Assembly (NCBI RefSeq): GCF_000758725.1
Contig: NZ_CP009428.1
Location: forward strand, 3,286,001-3,350,000
Length of the DNA stretch: 64,000 bases
Origin: Paenibacillus odorifer
GTDB lineage: Bacteria > Bacillota > Bacilli > Paenibacillales > Paenibacillaceae
Direction: 5' to 3'
Under the pieces are notes generated by a model that saw nothing but the letters and a program-made list of their open reading frames with translations, did not search any database and was not told where the DNA came from. A program made the position numbers and the translations under genes. Shown piece by piece: positions 19,361 to 27,994 of the stretch. How positions within the stretch are numbered: position 1 is the stretch's first letter; every line of letters begins with the position of its first letter.

Positions 19361-20954
19361 ACTGCTCAGAGCCATTATTGTGGATGATGAAATTAATGCG
19401 AGAAAAATTGTTCCCATTATTATAGATTGGCAAGCGGTTGGTTACAGATTCGTAGGTGAGGCCTCGAATGGAAGCGAAGCGTTAGATTTGATCGAAACGA
19501 TGAAACCGGATGTAGTATTTACAGATATCAGTATGCCTTTTATGGATGGGCTGGAATTAAGCCGGTTGATAAAAGAAAGGTATCCGCTAGTCAAAATTGT
19601 GATCATCACTGCACATCCCGAATTCGAATATGCAAAAAGAAGTCTGGACATTGGAGTACAAAATTTTATCTTGAAGCCGCTTCAAGCCGAGGAAGTACGA
19701 AGAGTTGCGGTAGATCTTCATGGGAAAATCCGGGAAGAGACAGAGCGGTGGAACGAATATCAGGAGCTGAATCGACAGTTAAAAGAAAATGCCGTTCAAC
19801 TAAAAGAAAAATTTCTAAATGATTTGCTATCAGGCCTCTGGGACCCCGATCAGCTGGACAGCCGGTTCTATTACTTTTTTCCTGACTCAGAGAGCAGCCT
19901 GTTTTCAATCATGCTCATTGAACTTCAAATCTCCTTAGAAGAAGGGGAGGAACAACGAATCCTGCAGTCTTTGCGTTGTAAGAGGTTTATTGATTACGCG
20001 CTTGAAGAGTATGAGGGAATCGAAGTTTTTTTTGATAACAGTCAACGAATAGTCCTTCTCAATAGAAAAGATAATCAGAATCTTACGAAGATTGGAGAGT
20101 GGCTGGCCCAATCGCTCCATGAAAAGCTTGAATGTAAAGCTTCCATTGGCGTAGGGAGTACCTGCAAGGATTTCAATAGGATCAAAGAATCCTATAAAGA
20201 GGCGCTGGAGGCAGTTAGATATGGTAAGTTAAAGGGCAGTAACGCTATCTATTTTTTTAATGAAGAAATTCATTTCGGAGGCCGATCCTGGGAAGTTAAG
20301 ACGAATGAAATTGAGGAGATTTTGTTTTTTGTAAAAGCTGGTGTCTTAGACAAGGCTATGCAATCCATCGAGAAATTGTTTCAGGATTTGGAGAAGTCCA
20401 AAGCTTTTTCTGTGGAACGAGCTAGGTTGGTTTCCGCCCAATTTGTCTCCACATTAATCAATTCACTCGCTGAAATGGGAGTTATACTAGATAATAATCT
20501 TTCATTCGATATTTCGCCATATAAAAGGATTTTTGAGCTCGATAGCCTGCCAGACATGCAACAGACATTGCTAGAACTCACAGAGAAGGTAACCTCTCAA
20601 GTAACCCGGGCACGAAGTAAAAAAACCAATAATATTATCCATGAAGTTAAAGATTTTATTCAACAGGAGATGCACATTCCGGAGATGTCTTTATCCTATG
20701 TATCGAATAAATTCCACATGAATTCCAGTTACTTTAGCCGGATCTTTAAGCAGGACATAGGGATTAGCTTTACGGATTATCTTCTCAAGTGCAGAATGGA
20801 AAAAGCGGTGAAGCTTCTGAATGAAACGGATTGGAAAGCTTATCAAATTGCTGAAAAGGTAGGCATTAAAGATCCATTTTACTTCAGTAACTGTTTTAAA
20901 AAAGTAATGGGAGTATCCGTTCAGGAGTATAAGAAAAATAGTTTTTCCCTATAA
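19350..20954 (+). CDS. YesN-type response regulator with AraC DNA-binding domain
   Basis: 534 residues from the ATG preceded by GAGGAGGGG. The receiver domain occupies about 1-125 with phosphoacceptor Asp59 (VFTDISMP) and conserved Lys in LKPL. A ~280-residue middle region resembles the GGDEF-like spacer of YesN proteins (IGVGSTCKDFNRIKESYKEALEA). The AraC-type double helix-turn-helix lies at about 430-534 (SYVSNKFHMNSSYFSRIFK, KVGIKDPFYFSNCFKKVMG). It likely activates the sugar ABC operon just upstream. Terminator follows. Confidence 0.9.
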   Translation: MELELLRAIIVDDEINARKIVPIIIDWQAVGYRFVGEASNGSEALDLIETMKPDVVFTDISMPFMDGLELSRLIKERYPLVKIVIITAHPEFEYAKRSLDIGVQNFILKPLQAEEVRRVAVDLHGKIREETERWNEYQELNRQLKENAVQLKEKFLNDLLSGLWDPDQLDSRFYYFFPDSESSLFSIMLIELQISLEEGEEQRILQSLRCKRFIDYALEEYEGIEVFFDNSQRIVLLNRKDNQNLTKIGEWLAQSLHEKLECKASIGVGSTCKDFNRIKESYKEALEAVRYGKLKGSNAIYFFNEEIHFGGRSWEVKTNEIEEILFFVKAGVLDKAMQSIEKLFQDLEKSKAFSVERARLVSAQFVSTLINSLAEMGVILDNNLSFDISPYKRIFELDSLPDMQQTLLELTEKVTSQVTRARSKKTNNIIHEVKDFIQQEMHIPEMSLSYVSNKFHMNSSYFSRIFKQDIGISFTDYLLKCRMEKAVKLLNETDWKAYQIAEKVGIKDPFYFSNCFKKVMGVSVQEYKKNSFSL

Positions 20955-20988
20955 ATCACTCCGTTGAATTTGATAATTTTTCTCTTTA

Positions 20989-21020
20989 AGCCCGCACTTT
21001 ATGCGGGTTTTTATTGTTTT
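20989..21020 (+). terminator. Terminator after response regulator gene
   Basis: CCCGCA and TGCGGG arms with flanking A/T pairs, short loop and a T-rich tail (TTTTTATTGTTTTTT). Closes the ABC/two-component cluster. Confidence 0.85.
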
Positions 21021-21069
21021 TTCAGATATAAAATGAGCAATTATGATGTTACAAAATGGAAAAATGATC

Positions 21070-21133
21070 TTGACAGAAATGGATTCTATCGTATACATTT
21101 GTATACATGAAGAACGCGTATACAAATGTATAC
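21070..21133 (+). promoter_or_regulatory. Promoter with double palindromic operator
   Basis: TTGACA at 21070-21075 and TATACA at 21092-21097 (16-bp spacer) form a sigma-A promoter. Overlapping the -10 is a perfect 16-bp palindrome-like box GTATACATTTGTATAC (21091-21106), and 11 bp later comes its exact reverse complement (21118-21133). Two identical operators of this kind should bind a dimeric repressor cooperatively. It controls the small protein, nitroreductase and ABC exporter genes; the repressor gene is not obvious nearby. Confidence 0.75.
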
Positions 21134-21157
21134 ACTACTGCAAAAGGAGGAAATAAA

Positions 21158-21523
21158 ATGCGTGAAGGACATATCGGCAAACGTGGCGGTCATAGGGAGC
21201 ATGGAGAACACAGAGATCGAGGCTTTATGAAACATGGGATGACAGAACCGATGGATCAACATCCTAAAAGTGCTCAAACTTTTCGCCGTGGCAGAGCCAT
21301 CGCTTTTTTAGATAAGCTTATGGTTAACCGGGCTACATTACAGCGGCAGTTAAATCAGCCTGAGCTTGAATCGATTAAACAAGTGGTTAGCGGTGAATTA
21401 AAAGCAACGGAAGCGATCATTGAAGAGTTTAAACAAATCTTTCAGATTCATGAGATCGCTCCAGAAGATACAACATCAAATGTAAAAAAAGAGGAGAGTA
21501 AAGAAAAAGATGAAAATAACTGA
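21158..21523 (+). CDS. Small His/Arg/Gly-rich N-terminus protein, first gene of exporter operon
   Basis: 121 residues, ATG preceded by AAAGGAGG; an upstream ATG lies inside the operator region and is unlikely. Paralogue of 13775-14116: same start MREGHI, a His/Gly/Arg-rich first 35 residues, then the shared helical block (QTFRRGRAIAFLDKL, SGELKATEAIIEEF). The C-terminal ~15 residues are Lys/Glu rich. Function unknown. Being first gene in a tightly regulated nitroreductase/exporter operon, it might be a ligand or metal sensor, or a partner of the exporter; it lacks a recognisable helix-turn-helix. Overlaps the next gene by 14 bp. Confidence 0.72.
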   Translation: MREGHIGKRGGHREHGEHRDRGFMKHGMTEPMDQHPKSAQTFRRGRAIAFLDKLMVNRATLQRQLNQPELESIKQVVSGELKATEAIIEEFKQIFQIHEIAPEDTTSNVKKEESKEKDENN

Positions 21524-21995
21524 GCTCATTAAAACCCGTAGAAGTATAAAACAATTCAAACAGACTCCAATAGGTGAAGAGGAGTTACATTCATGGCTGG
21601 AGGCTGCAAGTTACGCTCCTAATCATCGTATGACCGAACCTTGGGAGCTTCTTTTCATCGGATCCAATACTAGAGCGAAATTAAAACATAAGACGGATTT
21701 TGGCAACGCACCTGTTGTTTTTGCAGTTCTGTCTAAGCCTGCCGCAACTGCGTTTGAACGCGATGAGAATGTTATGGCTGCTGCTTGTTTCGTACAAAAT
21801 TTCCTATTAGCTGCACATGAAGCAGGTGTAGGTACGTATTGGGCTTCGCTGGGGGCTTTGCCTCATAATCGTGAGATTCTTAATGTTCAAGAAAATTACG
21901 ATGTTATTGGGATATTTGGAATGGGTTATCCGGAGGAAATGCCGAATGCGAAACCCAGAACACCGATTAGTTCTAAAATCACGTATTTATCTTAA
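21510..21995 (+). CDS. Nitroreductase-family flavoprotein
   Basis: 161 residues, shorter than the usual 180-220. FMN-binding family features are present: N-terminal TRRSIKQFKQTPIGEEEL, ASYAPNHRMTEPW near residues 30-45 and the C-terminal AAHEAGVGTYWASLG segment near 105-120. These enzymes act as homodimers reducing nitro, quinone or similar compounds with NAD(P)H. Its place between the His-rich protein and a drug-exporter pair suggests detoxification: reduction of a compound that the exporter also handles. Substrate unknown. Confidence 0.85.
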   Translation: MKITELIKTRRSIKQFKQTPIGEEELHSWLEAASYAPNHRMTEPWELLFIGSNTRAKLKHKTDFGNAPVVFAVLSKPAATAFERDENVMAAACFVQNFLLAAHEAGVGTYWASLGALPHNREILNVQENYDVIGIFGMGYPEEMPNAKPRTPISSKITYLS

Positions 21996-22013
21996 ACAAT
22001 TGAAGGTGGCGGA

Positions 22014-23753
22014 ATGTGGAAGCTTAAGCATTATTTGAGGCCATATTGGGTGTGGTGTGTGTTGGCACCATTGCTGATGCTGGTCGAAGTGACTATGGAT
22101 TTACTGCAGCCCACGCTCATGGCGAGCATTGTGGATAAGGGTGTTATGACAAAAGATTTGTCTCATATTTTCTCGACCGGACTGATTATGCTTGGTGTAG
22201 CGTTTATCGGTCTAATTGGTGGGGTGGGCTGCACTATTTTTTCGAGTATTGCTTCTCAAAACTTCGGTAATGATTTGCGGATTAGCTTGTTTGAACATAT
22301 TCAGAAATTTTCTAACAAGAACCTGGATCAATTGAAGACGGGCTCACTGATTACGCGATTAACAAATGATGTGGTGCAGCTGCAAACCTTTGTGCAAATG
22401 ATTTTGCGGAGTATTCGATCTCCATTGCTATTAGTCGGAAGCTTGGTGATGGCCATCCGGATTAGTCCTATGCTGACCCTCATCCTAGCCGTTGCCGTGC
22501 CACTCTTGAGTTTAATATTGTATGGGTTAATCCGACTTTCTTTTCCTTTGTTTCAAAAAATGCAGGTCAAATTAGACGGTGTGAACACAGTGTTGCAGGA
22601 AAATTTATCCGGCATCCGTGTAGTCAAAGCATTCGTCCGCGCTAATCATGAACAGAAACGCTTTAATACAGCTAACAAGGATTATACAGAAATTGCGATA
22701 AAAGCGGTACGGTTAATGTCATTAAATATGCCGCTAATGATGCTTGTACTCAATGCCAGTATTGTTGCTGTACTATGGTTTGGGGGAGTGCAAAGCTGGA
22801 ACGGTGGGCTGCCAGTTGGTCAGCTGATCGCTTTTATTAACTATATAACCCAATTGTTGATGTCAATGCTGATGTTAAGCAATATGTTGACCTTCTTCTC
22901 ACGAGCCAAGGTTTCTGCCGATCGGGAGAATGAAGTATTTTCCACCATTAGTGAGATTACAGAAGTTGCCAACGCTAAAAAAGATGCCATACACAACGGT
23001 CGGATCGTATTTGACAATGTATCTTTTGCTTATGATCCTACGGATGAAAATCTAGTGTTAGACGGTATTAATTTCACTGCGGAGCCAGGAGAAACAGTGG
23101 CCATTCTTGGTGCCACCGGTACTGGTAAATCATCATTGGTCAGCCTTATTCCCCGGTTTTACGAAGTGTCCTCTGGCGCAATCACAATTGACGGCTCCGA
23201 CACTCGTATGATTGCTCTGGAAGATTTGCGCAGCAGAATCGGATATGTTATGCAGCAGGCTATTCTGTTCAGCGGTACTATCCGCGATAATATCCGATAT
23301 GGCAGATCGGATGCCACAGATGAGGATGTGGAAGAAGCAGCAATAGCCGCTGAAGCTCACAATTTCATTTTAGAACTTCCACAGGGTTACGATACAGAGC
23401 TCGGCCAGCGTGGCATTAACCTGTCCGGTGGGCAAAAGCAGCGGCTTTCGATTGCACGGGCACTTTTAATTCAGCCAACAATCCTCATTATGGATGACAG
23501 CACTAGTGCGCTCGATGCAGCGACAGAGTCACGAATCCGGCAGATGTTAAAAACACGGCTGCGCAGCAGCACGAATATTTTGATAGCTCAGCGTGTCACC
23601 TCTGTAATTGACGCTGATCGCATTCTGGTATTAGAAAACGGCCGAATTGCTGTACAAGGTACACATGAGGGGCTGATGAACAGCAGTGAAATATACAGAG
23701 ATATTTGGAGATCACAGATGAAGGGAGAGGAGGTGCCTTATGTCAAAGCTTAA
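22014..23753 (+). CDS. Heterodimeric ABC exporter subunit with degenerate Walker B
   Basis: 579 residues: type-IV exporter membrane domain with six helices (about 15-305) then an ATPase domain (about 330-579). Walker A is GATGTGKSS, signature LSGGQ at 470-474, and Walker B reads ILIMDD, with Asp495 where the catalytic Glu should be. In BmrC/D, LmrC/D and TM287/288 exporters one subunit has this change, giving a non-hydrolysing site. It overlaps the partner gene by 14 bp and is 18 bp after the nitroreductase. Probably drug or toxin export, energised mainly at the other site. Confidence 0.9.
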   Translation: MWKLKHYLRPYWVWCVLAPLLMLVEVTMDLLQPTLMASIVDKGVMTKDLSHIFSTGLIMLGVAFIGLIGGVGCTIFSSIASQNFGNDLRISLFEHIQKFSNKNLDQLKTGSLITRLTNDVVQLQTFVQMILRSIRSPLLLVGSLVMAIRISPMLTLILAVAVPLLSLILYGLIRLSFPLFQKMQVKLDGVNTVLQENLSGIRVVKAFVRANHEQKRFNTANKDYTEIAIKAVRLMSLNMPLMMLVLNASIVAVLWFGGVQSWNGGLPVGQLIAFINYITQLLMSMLMLSNMLTFFSRAKVSADRENEVFSTISEITEVANAKKDAIHNGRIVFDNVSFAYDPTDENLVLDGINFTAEPGETVAILGATGTGKSSLVSLIPRFYEVSSGAITIDGSDTRMIALEDLRSRIGYVMQQAILFSGTIRDNIRYGRSDATDEDVEEAAIAAEAHNFILELPQGYDTELGQRGINLSGGQKQRLSIARALLIQPTILIMDDSTSALDAATESRIRQMLKTRLRSSTNILIAQRVTSVIDADRILVLENGRIAVQGTHEGLMNSSEIYRDIWRSQMKGEEVPYVKA

Positions 23754-25605
23754 TAACGGCATGAACACCACTCCTTTTAATCGATCAGGCGGATTCGGAC
23801 CGGGACCTGGATCTGGACAGGGATCTGGTCCCGGACGCGGCGGAGCTGTGCCGATCGTACGCGCTAAGAATCAAGCGGGCACACTCAAACGCATCTGGAC
23901 TTATTTGAACCGCCAGCGGTTCGGGTTAATCATTGTATATGTATTTACTGTGTTGAATGCAATCCTTTCGTTGATTGGGCCTTATCTAATCGGTAAAGCC
24001 ATTGACACTGCCGTAATTCCCCACGATTATCAGGGTCTAATTCGCTTTTGTCTACTCCTAATTGGTATTTATGGGCTAAGCAGTGTGGTTGCTTGGGTGC
24101 AAGCCTATGTTATGACATCCGTTTCACAAAATACCGTATTCGAGCTGCGTCGTGATTTGTTCAGCAAATATCAACAGCTACCGATCAAGTTTTTTGACAC
24201 GCAAGCTAACGGAGAACTAATGAGCCGGGCAACCAACGACATAGAGAGCGTATCCAGTACACTTAATCAGAGTGTGACCCAGTTATTAAACAGTTTGATC
24301 ACATTAAGCGGTTCACTAGTGATCATGTTAATGATGAACGTTCCGTTGACCGTAGTTTCACTGATAACGATCCCTCTTGTGTTATTGTCCAGCCGTAAAA
24401 TCATAGGTTTAAGTCGAACTTATTTTAAAAATCAGCAACGCCATTTAGGTGAGTTGGGTGGATTTATCGAAGAAACCATCAGCGGACAAAAAGTGGTCAA
24501 ACAATACAGCAGGGAAGAGACAGAAGTGAAACGGTTCCGCAAAATCAGCGGAGAGTTGAATAAAGTCGGCGTTAAGGCACAAATTGTTTCCGGATTAGTG
24601 GGACCGGTTATGAACATGATTAATAACCTTGGATTTGCAATCATTGCCGGGGTGGGTGGCTGGATGGCTTTTCATAACATGGCTACGGTTGGCGTAATCG
24701 TTAGCTTCCTTACGTATTCCAAACAGTTCGGACGACCGATCTCCGATCTTGCTAACCAGTACAATCTAATTCAGTCGGCAATTGCTGGTGCGGAGCGTGT
24801 GTTTGAAGTTATGGATATGCCATCCGAATACGGTGACGGTGATGAACAAAGTGACGATCTGCCGAGGTTAAAAGGGAATGTTGTTTTCAAAGACGTTTCA
24901 TTTGCTTACAAGCCGGATTCACCAATTCTGAGTGGGGTTACGTTTGAAGCAAAACCCGGAGAGAAAATTGCGCTTGTCGGCCCAACGGGTGCTGGGAAAA
25001 CGACCATTGTGAACTTGCTGATCAGATTCTATGATTTGAGCGGCGGCTCCATATTCATTGATGGGCGCGACATTGGAGAGCTGGATAAAAACGCACTTCG
25101 TAGTCAATTGGGAATGGTATTGCAAGACGCGCATGTATTCTCGGGAACGATTCGGGAAAATATTCGTTTTGGCCGTCTTGATGCGACAGACCAAGAGGTA
25201 GAGGAAGCGGCAAGATTGGCCAATGCAGATGCCTTTATCAATAGACTTCCACATGGATATGAGACCATTCTCCATGCGGAAGGCAGTAATTTGAGCCACG
25301 GCCAGCGCCAGCTTTTAACGATTGCCCGCGCCATTCTAGCTGATCCAGCTATTTTGATCCTAGATGAGGCAACCAGCAGTGTGGATACGCGTACGGAAAT
25401 GCATATTCAACAGGCGATGGAAAAGCTAATGAAGGGACGAACAAGCTTTGTGATCGCCCATAGGCTTAGTACCATCCAGGATGCTGATCGTATACTCGTT
25501 ATTCAGGGTGGCGGAATTGCCGAGCAAGGCAGTCATAAAGAGCTTCTTGCGCTGCAAGGTGTTTATTACGAGCTGTACAATACCCAGTTCAAACGAGCGA
25601 TTTAA
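23740..25605 (+). CDS. Heterodimeric ABC exporter subunit, catalytic partner
   Basis: 621 residues. An unusual ~40-residue Gly/Pro/Ser-rich cytoplasmic N-terminus (GPGPGSGQGSGPGRGG) precedes the six-helix membrane domain (about 55-340). The ATPase domain has Walker A GPTGAGKTT, intact Walker B with Glu543, but signature LSHGQ (518-522) instead of LSGGQ. In the assembled dimer this altered signature faces the Walker B of the other subunit, so both defects fall in the same composite site, as known for this class. ATG overlaps the 3' end of the first subunit. Confidence 0.9.
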   Translation: MSKLNNGMNTTPFNRSGGFGPGPGSGQGSGPGRGGAVPIVRAKNQAGTLKRIWTYLNRQRFGLIIVYVFTVLNAILSLIGPYLIGKAIDTAVIPHDYQGLIRFCLLLIGIYGLSSVVAWVQAYVMTSVSQNTVFELRRDLFSKYQQLPIKFFDTQANGELMSRATNDIESVSSTLNQSVTQLLNSLITLSGSLVIMLMMNVPLTVVSLITIPLVLLSSRKIIGLSRTYFKNQQRHLGELGGFIEETISGQKVVKQYSREETEVKRFRKISGELNKVGVKAQIVSGLVGPVMNMINNLGFAIIAGVGGWMAFHNMATVGVIVSFLTYSKQFGRPISDLANQYNLIQSAIAGAERVFEVMDMPSEYGDGDEQSDDLPRLKGNVVFKDVSFAYKPDSPILSGVTFEAKPGEKIALVGPTGAGKTTIVNLLIRFYDLSGGSIFIDGRDIGELDKNALRSQLGMVLQDAHVFSGTIRENIRFGRLDATDQEVEEAARLANADAFINRLPHGYETILHAEGSNLSHGQRQLLTIARAILADPAILILDEATSSVDTRTEMHIQQAMEKLMKGRTSFVIAHRLSTIQDADRILVIQGGGIAEQGSHKELLALQGVYYELYNTQFKRAI

Positions 25606-25636
25606 AAGAATCTTTACTTGAACCGATAACATTTGT

Positions 25637-25760
25637 AAGTAGATGCTTTTATCGGACTCATCTGACCTTAAAGGCGAGATTTTCTGATTTTCAGAATGTT
25701 AAAGGACCCCACTGCAGCTATTGGGGTGAAGGAATAGCATCCCAGGGTCCGAAGTCCTTA
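25637..25760 (-). repeat. Dispersed repeat family B, copy 2 (shorter)
   Basis: Reverse complement contains CAATAGCTGC, GGGGTCCTTTAACAT, TTTAAGGTC and GAGTCCGATA in the same order as copy 3 (32498-32732); the distal half present in copies 1 and 3 is missing. It lies between the exporter gene and the converging tetR gene. Confidence 0.75.
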
Positions 25761-25799
25761 AAAAGATGTGTAATCTATTGCGTAATTAATGCCCGATAA

Positions 25800-25846
25800 A
25801 AAAGAGCGACGATTCACCTATTATAGGAGAATCGCCGCTCTTTTAA
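25800..25846. terminator. Bidirectional terminator overlapping tetR 3' end
   Basis: AAAAGAGCGACGATTC and GAATCGCCGCTCTTTT arms (one mismatch) with T-runs on both strands. One arm lies within the last codons of the TetR gene on the minus strand. The inner core GGAGAATCGC is shared with other hairpins in this window. Confidence 0.8.
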
Positions 25847-26389
25847 TAAATTCCTCTCTAATAACGTTCCGAGTTGTTCAGCCAAGACTTGATGTGCTAC
25901 AGGTCTTTCATTCTTGAACCACCATTCCACTACCCCTGCATAAGCCGATGCAACAAAACTAATAATAACCTCTTCATTTAACCCTTGGTTTATTCCTGCG
26001 GTGACATTTACTTCATGCCGAAACTCATCGAGAAGAAAGCTTAAGAAACGATTTCGAAAATAAGGAGCACCTTTACTCGCTAACATCATAGAGAAGAAAG
26101 AATAATTTTTATCGAAGTATTCCGTCCAGATCAACGTTGCCTCGATAAAATCCAATTCAGACGCCGATTCACAAAGTGCTCTTAGGACCTCTATATGTTC
26201 TTCGATAAGTTTATCTAACAAATCATATTTATCCAGATAATGAAGGTAGATCGTTCCCCGGCTTACATTTGCTGTGTCGGAGAGATCCTGTATGGTAATG
26301 TCGTCAAAATTTTTCTTAGTCATCAGTTCAATGACGGCCTTTTTAAGCGCATCTTGAGATTTGAGTATTCTTCTATCCACTTTAGACAT
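25814..26389 (-). CDS. TetR-family transcriptional regulator
   Basis: 191 residues, ATG with AAGGTGA upstream. The N-terminal helix-turn-helix is clear at about 25-50 (TIQDLSDTANVSRGTIYLHY). The C-terminal ligand-binding part resembles the TetR_C group found in YcnC/DhaS-like proteins. It is divergent from the SDR gene, and a palindrome with TAATAGA/TCTATTA arms between them is the likely operator, so it should repress the SDR gene and probably itself. Inducer unknown. Confidence 0.87.
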   Translation of the reverse strand: MSKVDRRILKSQDALKKAVIELMTKKNFDDITIQDLSDTANVSRGTIYLHYLDKYDLLDKLIEEHIEVLRALCESASELDFIEATLIWTEYFDKNYSFFSMMLASKGAPYFRNRFLSFLLDEFRHEVNVTAGINQGLNEEVIISFVASAYAGVVEWWFKNERPVAHQVLAEQLGTLLERNLLKERRFSYNR

Positions 26390-26472
26390 TCGAGGTTCAC
26401 CTTACTTTCTAAAAATAATAAACACATTTATAGGATCTGTTTAGTATTGAACAAAACAGACTCATCGTACAA

Positions 26473-26519
26473 TTGAATGTATTCTGTAACTGTTTATAAT
26501 AATAGATTGTAGTCTATTA
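26473..26519 (+). promoter_or_regulatory. SDR promoter with TetR operator candidate
   Basis: TTGAAT (26473-26478) and TATAAT (26495-26500) are spaced by 16 bp. Immediately downstream is TAATAGA-N6-TCTATTA (26500-26519), a symmetric site of TetR-operator size that would block the start of transcription. Confidence 0.65.
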
Positions 26520-26557
26520 ATAAATCAATATACGATATCGAAAGGGTGTTTTTTCAC

Positions 26558-27304
26558 ATGCCAAATATCAAAGATAAAGTCGTAATTATTACAGGTGCTT
26601 CTAGTGGGATTGGGGAAGCCGCCGCGAAAGAACTAGCCTCTAAAGGTGCTAAGCTTGTTCTAGCCGCTCGTCGTGAGGAACGTCTTCAAAAGCTTCAAGG
26701 AGAAATTGAACAAAGTGGTGGAACAGCCATCTACAAAGTGACAGATGTGACTTCCCAAGCACAAATGGAAGAACTGGCTGCTTATGCACTTAAAGAGTTT
26801 GGCAAAATTGATGTATTAGTTAATAATGCGGGAATCATGCCACAAGCTTTTCTTTTTAAGAAAAAGGTGGATGAATGGGATCAAATGATTGACGTAAATA
26901 TCAAAGGGGTTTTATATGCGATTGCAGCTGTTCTCCCATCAATGAGAGAGCAAAAATCTGGTCATATTATTAACTTATCATCGGTTGCTGGCCATAACAT
27001 TTACCCAGGGGGTACAGTATATTGTGGCACCAAGCATGCGGTTAGAGCAATTTCTGAAGGGCTTCGTCAAGAAGAAGCGATGAGTGGAACCAATATTCGT
27101 GTTACCAATGTTTCTCCAGGAGCCGTCAGCAGCGAATTGTTAGATACTACCTCAGATGCAGAGTCAAAAGCTGGCTTGAATGAATTTTACAAAATAGCCA
27201 TTGATGCAGACAGCATCGCTCGTGCCATCACATTTGCCATTGAGCAACCTTCAGATTTGGCTATCAATGAAATGATTATTCGCCCAACAGTTCAAGTAGG
27301 TTAA
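26558..27304 (+). CDS. Short-chain dehydrogenase/reductase
   Basis: 248 residues from the ATG 11 bases after AAAGGG. Classical SDR features: nucleotide-binding TGASSGIG at about 10-17, NNAG near residue 87-90, catalytic Ser in NLSSVAG, and Tyr155/Lys159 in YCGTK. Arg residues just after the second strand (AARREERL) suggest NADP(H). Similar to YdfG/YwfD-like oxidoreductases of unknown substrate. Its divergent TetR neighbour suggests induction by a small toxic molecule, perhaps an aldehyde or ketone. The gene's stop is fused directly to a degraded reductase remnant. Confidence 0.88.
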   Translation: MPNIKDKVVIITGASSGIGEAAAKELASKGAKLVLAARREERLQKLQGEIEQSGGTAIYKVTDVTSQAQMEELAAYALKEFGKIDVLVNNAGIMPQAFLFKKKVDEWDQMIDVNIKGVLYAIAAVLPSMREQKSGHIINLSSVAGHNIYPGGTVYCGTKHAVRAISEGLRQEEAMSGTNIRVTNVSPGAVSSELLDTTSDAESKAGLNEFYKIAIDADSIARAITFAIEQPSDLAINEMIIRPTVQVG

Positions 27305-27918
27305 AAGGGGATCGTTATGGATGTAAAGCTTGGATATGTGGCAGGATTACCATGGAGGAAAATTTTACGTTAGGCAATAAATTAGAATTAGAGCAGAGTA
27401 ACACTTCAAGCATTCCTAGAACAGAATTTATCGCTCAAAATGATGCCTCAACATATGCAGTAGCTGTAGATCCCTCGGGAAAACTGGGCTGGACCAAAAA
27501 CTACATTTCAGAAGGAAGTCACAATAGAACAGAGCATCATATCATTGAAGTGCTTACAGAACAGGTATCTGATGCTTATCTAGCTTATCTGAAAAATCTA
27601 GGAATCTCATATATATTCGGTGGAAAAGAACGATTGAATTTTTCTGTAGTCGTGAGAAAGCTGAAACAATTATTCTCAATCGATGAATTGATGCTGGAGG
27701 GTGGGGGCGTTTTAAACGGCTCTTTCCTGAACGAAAACTTAATTGATGAGTTAAGCTTGGTTATTGTTCCCATCGTAGATGGTGCCTCTAATTCTGTGAC
27801 CATATTTGAAATGGATGCATCTATGAAACAACAGACCCCAGCAAATTTCAGCTTAAAAAGTGTAGAAAAACTTGCGGATGATGGGCTATGGTTGAAGTAT
27901 GTAACACGGCGTGATTAA
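27301..27918 (+). pseudogene. RibD_C/dihydrofolate-reductase-like gene remnant, N-terminus lost
   Basis: The largest complete frame begins at ATG 27352, but the same frame upstream encodes family-typical residues (YGCKAWICGRITMEEN) from about 27316 with no start codon back to the stop at 27268-27270. The remaining ~200 residues carry the RibD C-terminal fold (ISYIFGGKERLNF, LMLEGGGVLNGSFL, DELSLVIVP). The first 35-45 residues, with the usual MTSLDGKI-type strand, are missing, and the remnant abuts the SDR stop codon. A deletion joining the SDR 3' end to the middle of this gene is the simplest explanation. A short functional protein from 27352 cannot be excluded. Confidence 0.7.
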
Positions 27919-27931
27919 ATCTATGTTTCTT

Positions 27932-27967
27932 AAAAAGCGCAAAGCAAAATATGCTTTGCGCTTTTTG
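27932..27967. terminator. Bidirectional terminator
   Basis: Perfect AAAAAGCGCAAAGCA/TGCTTTGCGCTTTTT stem of 15 bp with a 5-nt loop, U-runs on both strands, between converging genes. Confidence 0.9.
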
Positions 27968-27994
27968 AATTCGAGAAAGTAGTAAGCAAGCTTC

